A DNA stretch of 64,000 bases from Aradus depressus (Eukaryota > Arthropoda > Insecta > Hemiptera > Aradidae): the NCBI GenBank assembly GCA_963662175.1, contig OY759214.1, positions 9,734,001 through 9,798,000 of the forward strand. Direction: 5' to 3'. The notes under the pieces are model-generated. The model had not been told where the DNA came from. It made no database searches and saw only the letters and a program-made list of their open reading frames with translations. Both the position numbers and the translations under genes were made by a program. Shown one piece after another: positions 20,058 through 31,932 of this stretch; position 1 is the first letter of the stretch, and every line of letters begins with the position of its first letter.

Positions 20058-21821
20058 ATTTACAAGCAGGCTAGAGAAGCGCTAGGGCTCTCTTTGAGAT
20101 TAACGATCTTACTTCAGCCGAGTTAGGGGGGCGATTATTGCAGACGAGATCGCGGCCCTAGAGTCAGGGAAGAGATTTGTGACGTCTCTATGGGTGTCCA
20201 TCCCCAGCTATCCCAGGAACAGTTAGACAAAGTCACACACACATAAAACAGACACTATTCTTTATTATTTGGGAATTATTTATTATTTTACACTAACGGC
20301 CAACACCTCATTATACAACAACACACAAAGAATCACACATACACATTTATTGGGGACACGGGATTTATTATTTAGTTATTTTTTTTTTTTTGTAAATAGG
20401 ATAAGGCAGACGGGGACATTCTGGCACTCCCCTGGGGCTTAACATCGAGCATACCCCCCTTAGTCGAGCTCAAAGATTCCGAAGTGAATCGCCAGGTTGT
20501 AAATAGTAATTTTAGATAATAAGTTAGGGTTAGTTTTTTTTTTAAATTCTAGATATTAAGTTAGAATAATTTTTTGTTTATATTTAGTAATAGGATATTT
20601 TTTTTAATAGTATTAGTAAGTCTTTTTCTTTTTATATTGATAGATGGGATAATTTAATTTAGGTAATGGTGTCATTTTTAATTTAACGTAATTGTAGGAC
20701 GGGGCAGACGGCATATGGACTGGCCATCCATAGGAATTTACCTACGTATTTAAATTTGATTAGGAGACGCGATCTGAGTAGGATGACAGCGAGGCGATGG
20801 CACACACATTTGTAGGTAGTCACGTATGGTAAATGTACTTTCAATTGTATTTGTCTGTTTTGTTTTGTATTTTAAAATAATATTTGTATTAGTATCCGAC
20901 CGTGTGTATCTATTGAAAATGTCACATTGACCCATATTTTATCTAGTGACCATGATGGGCTATGTTAACCCAATGAGAGCCTTGTAAATATATTTGTAAC
21001 ATATATTCAGGTATGGACCTTACTTATTATGAGTGTCGACCACGGTAGGTCAAATGTCAATTTTTTTTATTTTAGTTAAGAAATCCTAAGGCAAGGAGCC
21101 GAAGCATACATGACTGGAGGGGGAGATATATTATAAACTGGAGGGGATACCCAGAATTGAATATTTAATTATCGTACACACGGAGAAGGGGCCACTCCAT
21201 TGATGCTTGTAGAATCCATTTAAAGGGGCGGGAGTTGTTTAATTATTTTTTATGCCATGAACTGACTGTTGAACTGAAGAAAGGGTTTCGCTACTTGATT
21301 AATGCGGATGCCGGAATTTACATATATTTATGAAACTGAGATGGGATTTGAGTGGGCTTATTTTTCTATTTTATATTTCGTCGTCGTTCCGGCAGAAGGT
21401 AAATACCTGTCGAAGGCCTAAGGAGGCATATGGTTAGGGTTTGGTCAACCCAAATTTTTGTTGAAGCGGATTAGGTATATGGGAATTCAGTTGAAACGTT
21501 GTCGAGGCGTGGGGCCTTTTTGGATGTTTTAACTAGTCAGTGAATGTATGCTAGAAATAGAATCATCGTTATTTGCCAATGGAGAGGGTTAACTCCAAGA
21601 AGTACAGCGTAAAGTAAAATCATGCTTTGGTCACGCATGCATAGGCAAGCCATGCCGATTCGAAAGGAAATTTAAAATCATGTTTTGGTCACGCATGATA
21701 ATGAGGTCGATACCTGAGTATTTGGTTAAGTGTATATGCTCAGTGAACGAGCAAGTGTTAAGTGAAACTAATAAAATATGTGACTTCCAATGGTCATTTA
21801 GCCGACATATTTTATTTTAAT
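20058..21821 (+). other. Non-coding 3' region of the LTR element
   Basis: 1.76 kb between the second frame and the polypurine tract contains no credible gene; an envelope gene is not recognisable. It holds a 24-bp imperfect direct repeat, aaaatcatgctttggtcacg at about 21617 and aaaatcatgttttggtcacg at about 21673, plus T-rich runs near 20382 and 20528. Confidence 0.7.
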
Positions 21822-21833
21822 GGGAAAGGGGGA
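21822..21833 (+). promoter_or_regulatory. Polypurine tract
   Basis: gggaaaggggga directly precedes the 3' LTR and would be the RNase H-resistant primer for plus-strand DNA synthesis. Confidence 0.9.
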
Positions 21834-21836
21834 TAT

Positions 21837-23316
21837 TGTAGCATGTCTACCCTATAGATAATGCTCAGAACTGGCGATGTCTACGAGAGGATCGCGATCG
21901 CTAGGAGCAAAGTATGGGTTGTGTGGTGTTGAATAAACGAGAATTGCATTTGGAAGAGAATGCTCGGAACCAATGATGCCTGCGAGAGAATCGCGATTGC
22001 TGGGAGCGGAAAATAAAGAATAATAGAGACACAATGGAAAGGAAGCCAAGATAATTGTCTACATCCGGTGTATAAGGAATAAGCAGTAAAGGTTTTTTTT
22101 CTTACTCCAGGTTTTCACACAACTAGAGGCAGATGTTAATTGGTAATATGCGATTGGCTGGAAATAAAATGGGCGGAGTCCGACGACGAATCAAGTCTCG
22201 AGAACTGTCCCCTACCACGGTCGGATATCGGAAGCCACTCCCCGTTTTACTCAGTCTTTGCTCATGTCTTGGTGGATCACCACGTATCTTTTCTATAAGT
22301 AATATCAGTTTGAATATGTGAAATTAACTTTCGTCGCTCATGTCTTGGCTGGTCACCACGTTCTTTTTATATTGTACAGTTGAGTTTAAATATGTCAATT
22401 GAGTTTTCTTCGTTCATGTCTTGGGTGATCACCACGTATCTTTTCTATAAGTAATATCAGTTAGAATATGTGAAATTAACATTCTTTGTTCATGTCTTGG
22501 CTGGTCACCACGTTCTTTTTATATTGTACAGTTGAGTTTAAATATGTGAATTAACTTTCTTCGCTCATATCTTGGTGGATCACCACGTTCCTGTCTTTGT
22601 AAAGCCTAGTTTCAGTATGTGAAAGTACTTTCTTCGCTCATGTCTTGGCTGGTCACCACGTTCTTTTTATATTGTACAGTTGAGTTTGAATATGTGAAAT
22701 TACTAGTCCTCGTTCATGTCTCGGGTGATCACCACGTTACTTTCTTTTGTAAAGTTTAGTTTGAATATGTGAATTAGTCGTAGAGACACACTTTGATTTT
22801 GGATGGTGCAAAGTCAGTGGGGGTGTAACTTCTGGTGTGCCCTCGAAACTACGCAGATCTTCAGGGACTATGTGAATAGACGATTTCTACGGGAAGTCCA
22901 GAAAGGGTGATCACGCCGTCATTCGCCATGGATATCGTATCGAGGTACCTCGTAATTAAGTTATAATTCAGTCCTTCAGACACACGGCCAAATTATATAT
23001 ATTCAATTGTTGTTTTGTAAATATATTCTTATTAAAATAAATATGTTAAAGTTATAGGTTTGATTCATTTCATTCCCCCCCCACTCATGCTTCTTCTGGT
23101 TGACAACAGTAATTAATTATTGTTAATTACTGATGTCAACTAACCGTTAGGATCTTGTAACCGTTCTTCCCGTGGGAGTGCTTTCAGCTATTCAGGCATT
23201 GTTTAATTAAAGTCGCGATTTAAATAATTTTCAATTTAATAATTTTTCGATCTCAATTTTATTTATTTTATTAATTACGTGATTTGCACTCACACAGGGA
23301 GGGAAATGGTTATAAT
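21837..23316 (+). repeat. 3' LTR (1,480 bp)
   Basis: A base-for-base match by eye to 15497-16976, including the seven internal 73-76-bp repeats at 22261-22780. It is followed by the (AT)n tract. Transcript termination would use poly(A) signals here. Confidence 0.95.
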
Positions 23317-23339
23317 ATATATATATATATATATATATA
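23317..23339. repeat. (AT)n tract, 3' flank of the LTR element
   Basis: This continues the TA microsatellite interrupted by the LTR retrotransposon. Confidence 0.85.
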
Positions 23340-23972
23340 ACATTATTTGTACGACACTTATGTGTACACGTGGGGTGGGAACACACTGAATATAATCCAA
23401 ATTGCCAGTTTTCTGGCGAAGATAGGTTTCATTGAAAATCAATTGATTGGTACACAAATGTACATAGCATCAATATGAATATAATTTGCATAAATCTAAA
23501 TTGATATTATTGTTTTAGCGGTTCTATTGTAGTGGTGGGGGTGGGGGATAGCGACTGTCCCGTTGTACCAGAGACAAGTACTGCTGTTTATTTTCAATTA
23601 GACGATGTCTGTGTTACTGATGATTAAGAATTCAAATCCAGCCATCATTTCCCTGTCGGCCTAATGCTAATGAATATCTCACAGGAAACGGTAGCTATTT
23701 GAACACATCCCTAGAACAGATGTTCTCTACTTTCATAATACTGACTACCAGACCCAGTCCCGGGCCTACCTTGGGGCTTATCAGGCTTAAGTCACAGGTC
23801 TACAAAACCAATAGGGTCCCGCTTACCAAGTACGATCGTTTTACACTGACGGCTCACTGTATAAAGTCTAACTCCATTTGATATATAAATATTTTTATGT
23901 TTATTACTTTCTTATACCTAGGAAGTTTTTTTGATATGTAAACGGTAGGGACTATGTCAGACCATCAGAGCG
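23340..23972. other. No recognisable feature
   Basis: Unique-looking sequence with no supported gene. A cttatacctaggaagt word near 23912 resembles a Rep-C end. Confidence 0.4.
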
Positions 23973-23975
23973 TAA

Positions 23976-24573
23976 AGGCGGCCACACATGCTCCGGTTTG
24001 CCTGCACAGATACACCTGTACAGGCAAACCGGACCGTGTATGGGAACCATCTGCGCAGGTTTTTCGATCTGTGCAGGCGACCGGAGAATATATAGAAAAC
24101 ATGTTTACCTGCGCCAGAGATGCGCAGATATGCTGCGCAGTGAGACAAGGTTTTGCCAGGTTGCAAAAGTGCAGGTTTCTTTACATTTCCACTTCTTTGT
24201 TTACATTAGTTCAACAGAAAATATCTAAGCAAAACTTGTCAAAAAACGTTATGGAGGAGTTTATTGAGGCGTATAAGCGTGAACCCAGTTGATGGAAAAT
24301 AAAAAATAAGATTTACCACCATTTCGTTTATTCTCAAATAATTTCGATAATCCTTTGGTTCAATTTTCAGTTAATTTAGCAGCTTTATATGGCTAAATGT
24401 TGGTCTTTTTAGCAACCAATTTTTCCTCCATTTTGACGGTTCTTTCGATGGGTCTTTTGTTCTGTTTTTATCACAAAAAGGGCTGCAAGCGTTATCACAT
24501 CGCTCTCTGATGTCATGATTTGAACTGAAATCTGCACAGCTTCACCATAGCATGTGTGAGCTCACAGCCGCCT
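23976..24573 (+). mobile_element. Non-autonomous PIF/Harbinger element with MADF-like exon relic
   Basis: AGGCGGC at the left is inverted at the right (GCCGCCT), with cacacatgct next to the left end and its inverse agcatgtgtg next to the right. TAA flanks both sides (23973-23975 and 24574-24576), the 3-bp TWA target duplication of PIF/Harbinger. From 24251 the plus strand reads MEEFIEAYKREPS, a stop, then WKIKNKIYHHF. This resembles the start of a MADF domain with the usual Cys-Leu changed to Ser-stop. Such elements often carry a second Myb- or MADF-like DNA-binding gene. The subterminal region has several tgcgcaggt/cctgcacag words that can pair. Confidence 0.7.
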
Positions 24574-24576
24574 TAA

Positions 24577-24874
24577 GTCTCGTTGATGTGCATGCGTAAG
24601 TGTGTGTGTGTAAGTTGGACGGTTGCGCGCGCAGCGCACACATACAACTACACACTTCTTTATCTGTGGTCAGCTGTTTTTGAGCATTTCTATTGGATTT
24701 TTGCAACATTATTGATCATATTTGCCGATGTGAATTTAACTAAAATATCAATATAACGAACTATAAAATGATCCTTCTGTAAGAAACTTTCAGGTTAAGA
24801 TGCTTCCATAGCTTAAATTTGTAACAATAAATAAAATTTATGTTAAAAGAAAATATATATTTCAACATATTATT
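24577..24874. other. Short GT-rich stretch, otherwise nothing
   Basis: tgcgtaagtgtgtgtgtgta near 24591 and acacatacaactacacact near 24638 surround gcgcgcgcagcgc and could form a hairpin. No gene is visible. Confidence 0.4.
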
Positions 24875-25142
24875 ATATGAAGAGCACGGGCAAAGAACCA
24901 GGTTTGTCATCAGATGTTGTAATTGAGAAAACTGAAATATAATGATTGAAAGTCCGTATCTATCAATTCCCCGCACGTCATATTTTCAGCTTCCCTTCTT
25001 TTCGTAGTGACAAACCGTCTTTTTGAAGCCCGTAACGATGGTGAATCGTGAAATATGGTTAATATACTAATACTGTAGTGGCGATATCTCACATTCGAGA
25101 AAAAAGTGACAAATCTGGTTCTTTCCCCGTGCTCTTCATATG
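24875..25142. mobile_element. MITE with 35-bp terminal inverted repeats
   Basis: atatgaagagcacgggcaaa plus gaaccaggtttgtca at the left is inverted at the right (tgacaaatctggttctttcc then ccgtgctcttcatat) with two mismatches. The element is 268 bp and non-coding. The target duplication is unclear because the flanks are AT-rich; superfamily unknown. Confidence 0.8.
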
Positions 25143-25940
25143 ATATTATATAATATTGTTATTAATATATAATAATAATAACTGCTGAAAATATCGATCA
25201 ATAAATAATATATTTGTTGTCATATTCTCACAAAAAATAATATAATGTTTTTACCCGTTTCAGGACGTACAGCTTATTTCATTTTTAAATGACAAAATTA
25301 ATCTACAAATGAATACGAATCGAAGCATTTCAACAACAAATTCGAAAACTACCAGACACCACAATCACAGTTGTATATATCTTATTTTAGCTATCACAAA
25401 CCTATAATTTCATGTATAAAAGAAATTGAAGAACAATAAATTTGAAAGTTTAATTCCTCACACTACTTTTCTTACTCAATCATTATAATACAAATTTTAA
25501 TCAACATCAGTGCACGACAGCAAATTTGTGAAACTAACGCAGATGTTTACATTTCAATTCTCATGAGTACCGCGTCACTCACACATTTACTTTTTTTTTT
25601 TTTAGTTGGTCGAAATCACTCATCAGCGGTACTGAGGTTCTCGCCCATACCCCGCCGACGATATCCTTCAAAAAATATTTAATTAAATCCTACTAGGTTG
25701 GAAATTGGTCTAGGGTGGAGTTAGTTCCTTGGAATAGGGGAGGAATTGGGACACCTACTACTTCGCTCTGGTCCCAGCATCAGAATCTGCCAGGGACTGG
25801 TTTCCGGTGCTGGTGCCAGTAACCACAGCCAGTACGTTGGTGGTGCCGCTTGGAAGCAACCACCCCCGCCCCTTCCAATCTTGGACTGTCTTTAGTTAAA
25901 AAACAATAATTTTTAAAATGTTTCATTCCAATAAACTAAA
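25143..25940. other. Unassigned, with a GC-richer block
   Basis: 25610-25910 is GC-richer (ctctggtcccagcatcagaa) and ends in ccttccaatcttggactg, which recurs near 28268 and so belongs to some repeat. cttggaataggggaggaatt plus gg at 25728-25749 is exactly inverted at 26143-26164 inside the adjacent pogo element. Confidence 0.4.
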
Positions 25941-25942
25941 TA

Positions 25943-26852
25943 CAGTAGAGCGTCGATTATGCGAACGTCAGATATCTCAACGTTCAATTATCCAAACTGG
26001 CTTCATGGAAAAAAAAATCAAATTAGTTTTTCCATGAACTTCCACGAGGGAAGCCTAGTTAATGCTTAGAAAGAGCTTTGTAAGCTGTATAAGGGATATC
26101 AGTTTTTCGATGAATTCAGTTTGACGGGGCAGTATTTGTTAACCAATTCCTCCCCTATTCCAAGCAACATATTTGTTTACTAAGAAATAACTTGTATGTC
26201 TATGTATGTAATTTGTTAATTGGGTTTTTCCACTGAATCTCTTTCCATTCGTATGGTCTTTTACCAGTCAATGCCCTCAGTTTCAAATCATTCATTGTGA
26301 GATGTACATTGAATTAGTTAGTGGTCAGATATTTTAAGTAAAACTTACATGTCGACAAAAAGGAGTAGTGCTTTCATTAAAAGATAAAATGGAAATTATT
26401 ACGCGGCTGAAGAACGGTGAAACGGGTCCAGGCATTAGCTATCAAGTTTGGTGTTGCTAAATCAACGATAATGGGAATAAAAAATAATTCTGATTCAATC
26501 ACTAGGTCGGCACTAAATCTTGAGTAGTCTCTCTTAATCGTGGAATAAGCTACTGAAACCATCTAAAGATGAAACATATCGACGAGCCTGACAATGAACC
26601 CGCTAAAATGTTGGAGGCGTTGAGCAACGTTGGTGTTTTCACTGATTGTTATGAAGAGAACATGAATGAGTGGCTACTTGTGAACAGGGTATCAGATGTT
26701 GTCAGACGACGAAATTGTTCGTAAATTACTACATGACGACGATCACACAGATGATGGTGATACAAATGACGATCCGAATGGAGATTATCCGAACTATTTG
26801 ATTATCCGAACCACTCCACACAACATTAGTTCGGATAATCGACGCTCTACTG
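25943..26852 (+). pseudogene. pogo/Tigger-like DNA transposon relic
   Basis: The 24-bp terminal inverted repeats cagtagagcgtcgattat(g/c)cgaac have one mismatch and are flanked by TA on both sides (25941-25942, 26853-26854), as expected for Tc1/mariner/pogo elements. From about 26350 the plus strand gives MSTKRSSA and, after a frameshift, LAIKFGVAKSTIMGIKN, a CENP-B-type helix-turn-helix. Near 26697 LSDDEIVRKL resembles the C-terminal acidic tail. Most of the catalytic DDE region is deleted, so it is inactive. At 910 bp it is about a third of a full Tigger element. Confidence 0.85.
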
Positions 26853-26854
26853 TA

Positions 26855-27401
26855 TATAAAAATCATAGTAAAATTAACAGGTTTAGTTGAAATAATAATA
26901 ACGGCCTAGTATTATTTATATTATGAGAAGTAGAGTTAAAAATACAACATAATTAATTTGAGTGTACAAAAGGAGGGAGCGGCGGGAAAGATTAACTGTT
27001 ATCAGTGAAGTTAACAAAGTGGAGTAGCAGTGAATATTTAACTGTGATGGTAGCTAGTATTTATCTAGCCACCAACAGATTGTGTGTTCAGACACATAGA
27101 GGGCAGGTCAGTGACGTGACACTAACTTACCAACACACACACAGAGAGCTCTGCTATGTAAGCGCTGGGCTGACCTCTGCTCTCTCTCTCAATATATGAG
27201 GTCAGCATGGTATCTTGGTCATGTAGCAGCCTCGTGCTTTACGTTATCGCTTTCATATACAGGACGACGCGTAGCCACATGGAGAAAGTATTCTCACTTA
27301 TTCAGAAAAGAAATTTTTGAAAGAGGAAGAAAAAAAGCCTCACTTATCCAGATGATGACAAGAAAAAAATCGGTAAGCACCAGTAAATTCTGCAGAAAAT
27401 T
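26855..27401. other. No recognisable feature
   Basis: Contains short purine and CT runs. Frames at 27005-27199 and 27196-27561 have no recognisable domain. Confidence 0.4.
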
Positions 27402-27505
27402 AATGTGTCGTCCTTATTGGGTTTTGAAAACACGTATGAAATGTGTTGATAAATTAATTACATCGGCAGTTATTAGAGTTTTTGAGTTCAACCCCTCCCC
27501 TGAAC
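27402..27505 (-). repeat. Rep-A fragment
   Basis: gtcgtccttattgggttttg and acatcggcagttattagagt are Rep-A module words in minus orientation. Confidence 0.65.
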
Positions 27506-27707
27506 CCCGAATAATCGATAATACCAATAATAAATACTTAATAATAGTTATCATAACCTGACACGGATAACCACACGGGGAAGTTATAGTAGTGGGGGGT
27601 TAAGGATGGGTGGGGAAGGATCAAATCAAAGGTCTTGACAAAGAAAAAATTGTTTTCTCGAGTTAAAAATTAGATTGAAATGGGCTCCAAAAAAATGACT
27701 GCAAACA

Positions 27708-27756
27708 ATTTATCTCTCTCTCTCTCTCTCTCCCCCCCCCCCCCCCCCCCCCCCCC
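27708..27756. repeat. (CT)n followed by a C-run
   Basis: A CT dinucleotide repeat of about 22 bp passes directly into a C-homopolymer of about 25. Confidence 0.9.
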
Positions 27757-28344
27757 CGGTAACGAATTTGATCTTCATTTTTATAAGAACAATTTTTTTT
27801 GTGCAATGACGCAAAATCGCGAATGGATACATAATACACAATGATGATGTAATATAGAAAATGTGGGAAAGATGAGTGTATAGCTGTTGAACATACCTGT
27901 TTGTGTTGAAGGGGCGGATGACTCCCTGGGGAAGGCACCTCTCCAGTCTTGGCCACCATAGCCCTACGTCATCATCAACACAACATTAGCTACTGTACAT
28001 GAATGGCATATAGTGAAGGAAGACAAAGAGACTTGACACGGCTTCAGGCCCGGGCCTCGTCTGCAAAACTTTATAGAAACCTGAGCTCAATCTGCAACTT
28101 TACTTATGTTTAACTCCTAGAAAATAGTGCTGAATTCCTAACTAAATTAAAGTCCAAAAATATGACGGTATCTTCAATAGGACTTACCAACCGAGTAAAC
28201 ATTTTCAGGATAGGTAATACATGTCTAGCTGGGCCTGGTAGGTAGGGTGGGGGAACGGTCAGACGTCCTTTCCAATCTTGGACACCCAGTAGTTGAAAAA
28301 TAATACTTTTCGGAATTGGACATACCACAAAAATACATGGTGAA
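27757..28344. other. No recognisable feature
   Basis: No supported gene. tttccaatcttggacacc near 28270 matches a word at 25876. Confidence 0.4.
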
Positions 28345-29066
28345 AAAATTGTGACGTGGCCATTATAGGACTTTCTTGTATCAACCACGCTTACAGATCA
28401 CTCTGTCTTCTTCCCCTACACAAAATCATTTCATACTGGCATTACTGAAAATAATGAGTTAGCAACTACGCAGTAATGCCAGTATGAAATGTTTGTTTAT
28501 AATTTTTCAAAAAAACTACCTATACCAAAACCATTTTTTAAAGTTCGTTCATATGAGTTACGATTTAAAAATTACTGTTAAGTATATTCCTTAGAGACAT
28601 TTAGTTTACATTCTTTGGGCCACCATAACTTTTGTCATATCGATGCAATATCAAATCTGAAGACTTTAAGAGATTGGAAATTTTATGAGAAACAATTTTG
28701 GTTAGAATCAATTTTTCGATAGGACTAACCATTTTTGGGTAAATCAAGGAAACGTCTAAAAATATGTTTCAAAACTACATTTCAAAATGGTTTTCGGCAT
28801 GTATCTTGAAAACCGGACGACATTTGAAAAATGTTATTTCATATAAATTATGTATTTTAATATTCTCTACTACTATTACTTGAAAAGATTTTTGATTAGG
28901 TGATACGTAGAGAGCTCACAACTTTTCAATCACAGCCACACAGTCAGATGTGAAAATGGTCAAAACGTATGCAGGGGACCTTGAAACGTGAAAATCAGTT
29001 GAAACCTCGATCTCGGATTTTCACACGATTACAATACATCCGATAAGTATAAGAAAGTAATATGTG
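28345..29066 (+). repeat. Rep-C copy with internal hairpin
   Basis: The head (gtggccattataggacttt) is followed by a 21-bp perfect hairpin, catttcatactggcattact/agtaatgccagtatgaaatg, at 28427-28491. The core (ataggactaaccatttttgg, aatggttttcggcatgtatc) and 3' end (gaccttgaaacgtgaaaatc, agtataagaaagta) complete it. This is the best full-length example. Confidence 0.75.
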
Positions 29067-29084
29067 AGTGATGATGCCATATAT

Positions 29085-29215
29085 CCCGATCTCGAAATCA
29101 TTCCATACTGGCTTTACTGGGTATACATAAAAGTTGGCGTCTATTTTGCTCATTGTACAACGTTCTTCTGAGGGTGACTTTCTTATACCTAGTTAACGCC
29201 ACTATGAAATTAATT
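29085..29215. repeat. Rep-C hairpin-region fragment
   Basis: ccatactggctttactggg, gctcattgtacaacgttctt and ttaacgccactatgaaatta match the region near 60790-60915. Confidence 0.55.
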
Positions 29216-29273
29216 TATATATTATAACAGTGGATAATAAAAGAAAGTCCAGTTATAGCCAAAAATAATAACA

Positions 29274-29503
29274 AGAGGAAGCAAAGTTGAAGATTTTTAT
29301 GACTTTTACTCAATCAAGACTTATGACCTATTAACATTAAATTTTAAAATAAACCTGAAGTGAATATCATCTGCAGAAGAAGCAGGGAAGAGGAAGCAAA
29401 GTTGAAGATTTTTATGACTTTTACTCAATCAAGACTTATGACCTATTAACATTAAATTTTAAAATAAACCTGAAGTGAATATCATCTGCAGAAGAAGCAG
29501 GGA
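29274..29503. repeat. Tandem duplication, 115-bp unit, 2 copies
   Basis: gaggaagcaaagttgaagat through cagaagaagcagggaa occurs twice in succession, apparently identical. A third partial start follows at about 29504. The duplication is recent. Confidence 0.95.
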
Positions 29504-29785
29504 AGAGGAAGCAGTTAGCTAAAGAAATGAGGCTGTCGTAGTGAAGATGTTATTTAAATGCACTATTAAAGTTACCTTCCTGAGGATACGAGGGGGGGGC
29601 AATGAAATCTGCAATAATACTATGTAAATCTATTCAAAGAATAATGGAAGACATAATTTTATAATTAAAATAGACTCATATAATATGAATTATAGGCTAC
29701 CATGTTTCAGGGTCATAAATTTTCCTTCTACTTTGCAGAGTCATAAATAATATTGAAATTTATATCTGAAATAGGTTAAAAAAAA

Positions 29786-30346
29786 AGTCGGTGAACGGCT
29801 AAGTACTTCCCCAGCACGAATTATTCAATAACGTTTTCGCTCTCCCTCCAATTCCAATCGACCGGCTGGGCTAATGCCCAATATTTTGTTTTATATTATG
29901 TTTTATAGTGGCTTCTGAATCCACATACTAAATTTTGTGACGATACTATCATTATATCGAAAGTTATTGGGATTATTGAGTTGAGTCATCCCCCTGATCA
30001 ACCTCTGCCCTTCGGCTGATTCCGCTGAAAAATAATAGGTGTCGTACAAAAGTTTCGTATCAATACATTCAAGAAAACTGCAGTTATTAGAGTTTTTGTG
30101 TTATACATCTCTCTTAATCCTCAACTTCGCTTTTTCTGGTTTAGCTGAAAATCAATATGTGTCGTCCTTGGAGGGATATAAAATTTCGTGTCGAAATCAT
30201 TGCTTCGGGAGTTATCGTGTTCACAGAAACACCGAATTTATTTTTAATTATTGAAGTCAGGAGGTCCGAAAACATGTTGAAAACTCCGAATCAATTTCTG
30301 ACCGATTACATAACTTCTGCTATACACGGTATAGTTAGGAAAGTAA
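29786..30346 (-). repeat. Rep-A copy, nearly complete
   Basis: It starts at the 3' hairpin (gtcggtgaacggc ... acttccccag), passes three or four modules and ends at cataacttctgctatacacg, the 5' end. It is about 560 bp. Confidence 0.8.
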
Positions 30347-30482
30347 AAATTTAAATTTTCCTTAAATCATTCACAACTGCAAGATTTTTCCAAAATTTTC
30401 ACAAATATCCAAAATTTATATTATTAGACAAATCTAAAATATTATTGCTAATATTCCTTAGACCAGGCATAGGATTTATGAA

Positions 30483-30562
30483 AATTGATGTACGTATGTG
30501 CTGGTACTTGCTGAGCAGCAGCAGACGCTCCAGCTAGTATGTGCTGGTACTTGCTGAGCAGT
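30483..30562. repeat. Duplicated 23-bp word
   Basis: gtatgtgctggtacttgctg then agcag occurs at about 30494 and 30538. Confidence 0.8.
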
Positions 30563-30564
30563 AT

Positions 30565-30775
30565 ATCCCTGCCTGGTATCCTACCATACTTGGTACCCTA
30601 GATCCCTACCATACTTGGTATCCAAGATCCCTACCATACTTGATACCCTAGATCCCTACCATACTTGATATCCTACATCCCTGCCATACTTGGTACCATA
30701 CATTACTGCCATACTTGGTACCCAACAGCCCCAGCTATACTTGATACTCTGCATTACTGCCATTCTTGGTATCTT
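30565..30775. repeat. Degenerate minisatellite, 25-28-bp unit
   Basis: About eight diverged copies of a unit around ccataacttgg-type words (ccataacttggtaccctag with variants). The 87-aa frame at 30665 is a translation of this array. Confidence 0.85.
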
Positions 30776-31311
30776 ACCTCTTTGTTTGATCAGACCATAA
30801 AAAAAACAGTCTTAAATACCCAGGATATAGATTCAATCATGAGTTTAAAGCTGACGTATGAACCGGATCTTTCAACAAATAATTGGCCTCGAGGAGTGAA
30901 GGCTGGCTTTAAACTTGAAACGATCTAAGTTGTTCAACTCTCCTAACCTCGATGTAACCTCACATACATATTAATGTATCGTACATAGCACCTATGGGTC
31001 CAATCTGCTACCATATCAAAGAGAAAAAAACTATCCACATAAATAAAAAGATGGAATCAAATGAATATTTATGTGAGACGGAGAACAACATTAAACTCTG
31101 CGTTAAAACTAACGGAATACCTCCTCTGAAAGCCAGTGCATAAACATAAGTCATAATCGTTGAAAGTCAAGTTCAGTCCAGAGACATTACATACAGACGT
31201 TCTAAACATTATGTAGAAACAAGGAACAATTATGCACAGTTGTATGTTTTTGCATTTTTTTTTTTCCTCAAAAATCCCTTTAAACTCTTACGTTATGAAT
31301 TCGATCAAAAA
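30776..31311. other. No recognisable feature
   Basis: No supported gene or repeat. Confidence 0.4.
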
Positions 31312-31541
31312 AAGTTGTCGGTAAATCACCGGCAATGTACTTTCCCGGATGAAATTATTCAACTCACTTTTCGCATTCCCTTTAATACCATTTTGGCTAA
31401 AAATCAATACATTCATTCTATCAGGAGTTTTCGTGTTTCGGATCAAGGGGTCGGAAAAGATGAAATTCCAGTGGAAACTAAACATTGAAATTCTGACCGA
31501 TTACATAACTTCCTCTATACTTTGTTTAACGAGAAGTAAAA
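31312..31541 (-). repeat. Rep-A copy with both ends but few modules
   Basis: The 3' hairpin (gttgtcggtaaatcaccggc) and the 5' end (cataacttcctctatacttt) are both present but only about 230 bp apart. Internal modules have been lost, as expected if they are deleted by recombination. Confidence 0.8.
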
Positions 31542-31894
31542 AAACTAAATTTCGACCTCGTGAATATACGAGTCTCGGTATACCTCTTGATTCGGCATAC
31601 CGAGACTTTAGTTGCAACCGATACTTATAGGCGCACTACAAGCATTTACTTTCTGTAATTTTTTTCAGTGAGTTTTCTGGACTATGCACCCATGCATAGT
31701 AACATCGATGGTGTGACTCGAACCCTACAACGCCGATGTGCTGACCTTCCTACTACTGATTTCCCCAGCAGCTACCCAACTACGTATTACATCGCAGCGA
31801 CACTATCACTATCCTCAAGGGAACCCTGACGTATCAAAAAAACGATTAATCACAACGGCTACTGTATCATAAGGAGAGGGGAGGAGATATCGTC
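31542..31894. other. Unassigned; possible tRNA-like fragment
   Basis: On the minus strand around 31720-31790 a ggttcgagtc word and an upstream gtagctgc word recall B and A boxes. The spacing and stems are poor, so no tRNA is called. Confidence 0.3.
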
Positions 31895-31896
31895 AC

Positions 31897-31932
31897 CCGG
31901 GGGGGTGGGGGTGGGGGGTGGGGGGGGGGGAG
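31897..31932 (+). repeat. G-rich tract
   Basis: Repeated runs of three or more G separated by single T satisfy the sequence pattern for an intramolecular G-quadruplex. Confidence 0.8.

Noticed and set aside
20058..21821. Envelope gene downstream of the second LTR-element frame
   Set aside because: No frame over about 61 aa exists there and no signal peptide or transmembrane pattern is visible.
27196..27561. 121-aa plus frame as a gene
   Set aside because: Its last third is a Rep-A module and the rest has no recognisable domain.
24875..28500. CRISPR-like array among the many dispersed short repeats
   Set aside because: No short direct repeats with regularly spaced unique spacers and no cas genes; the sequence is eukaryotic.
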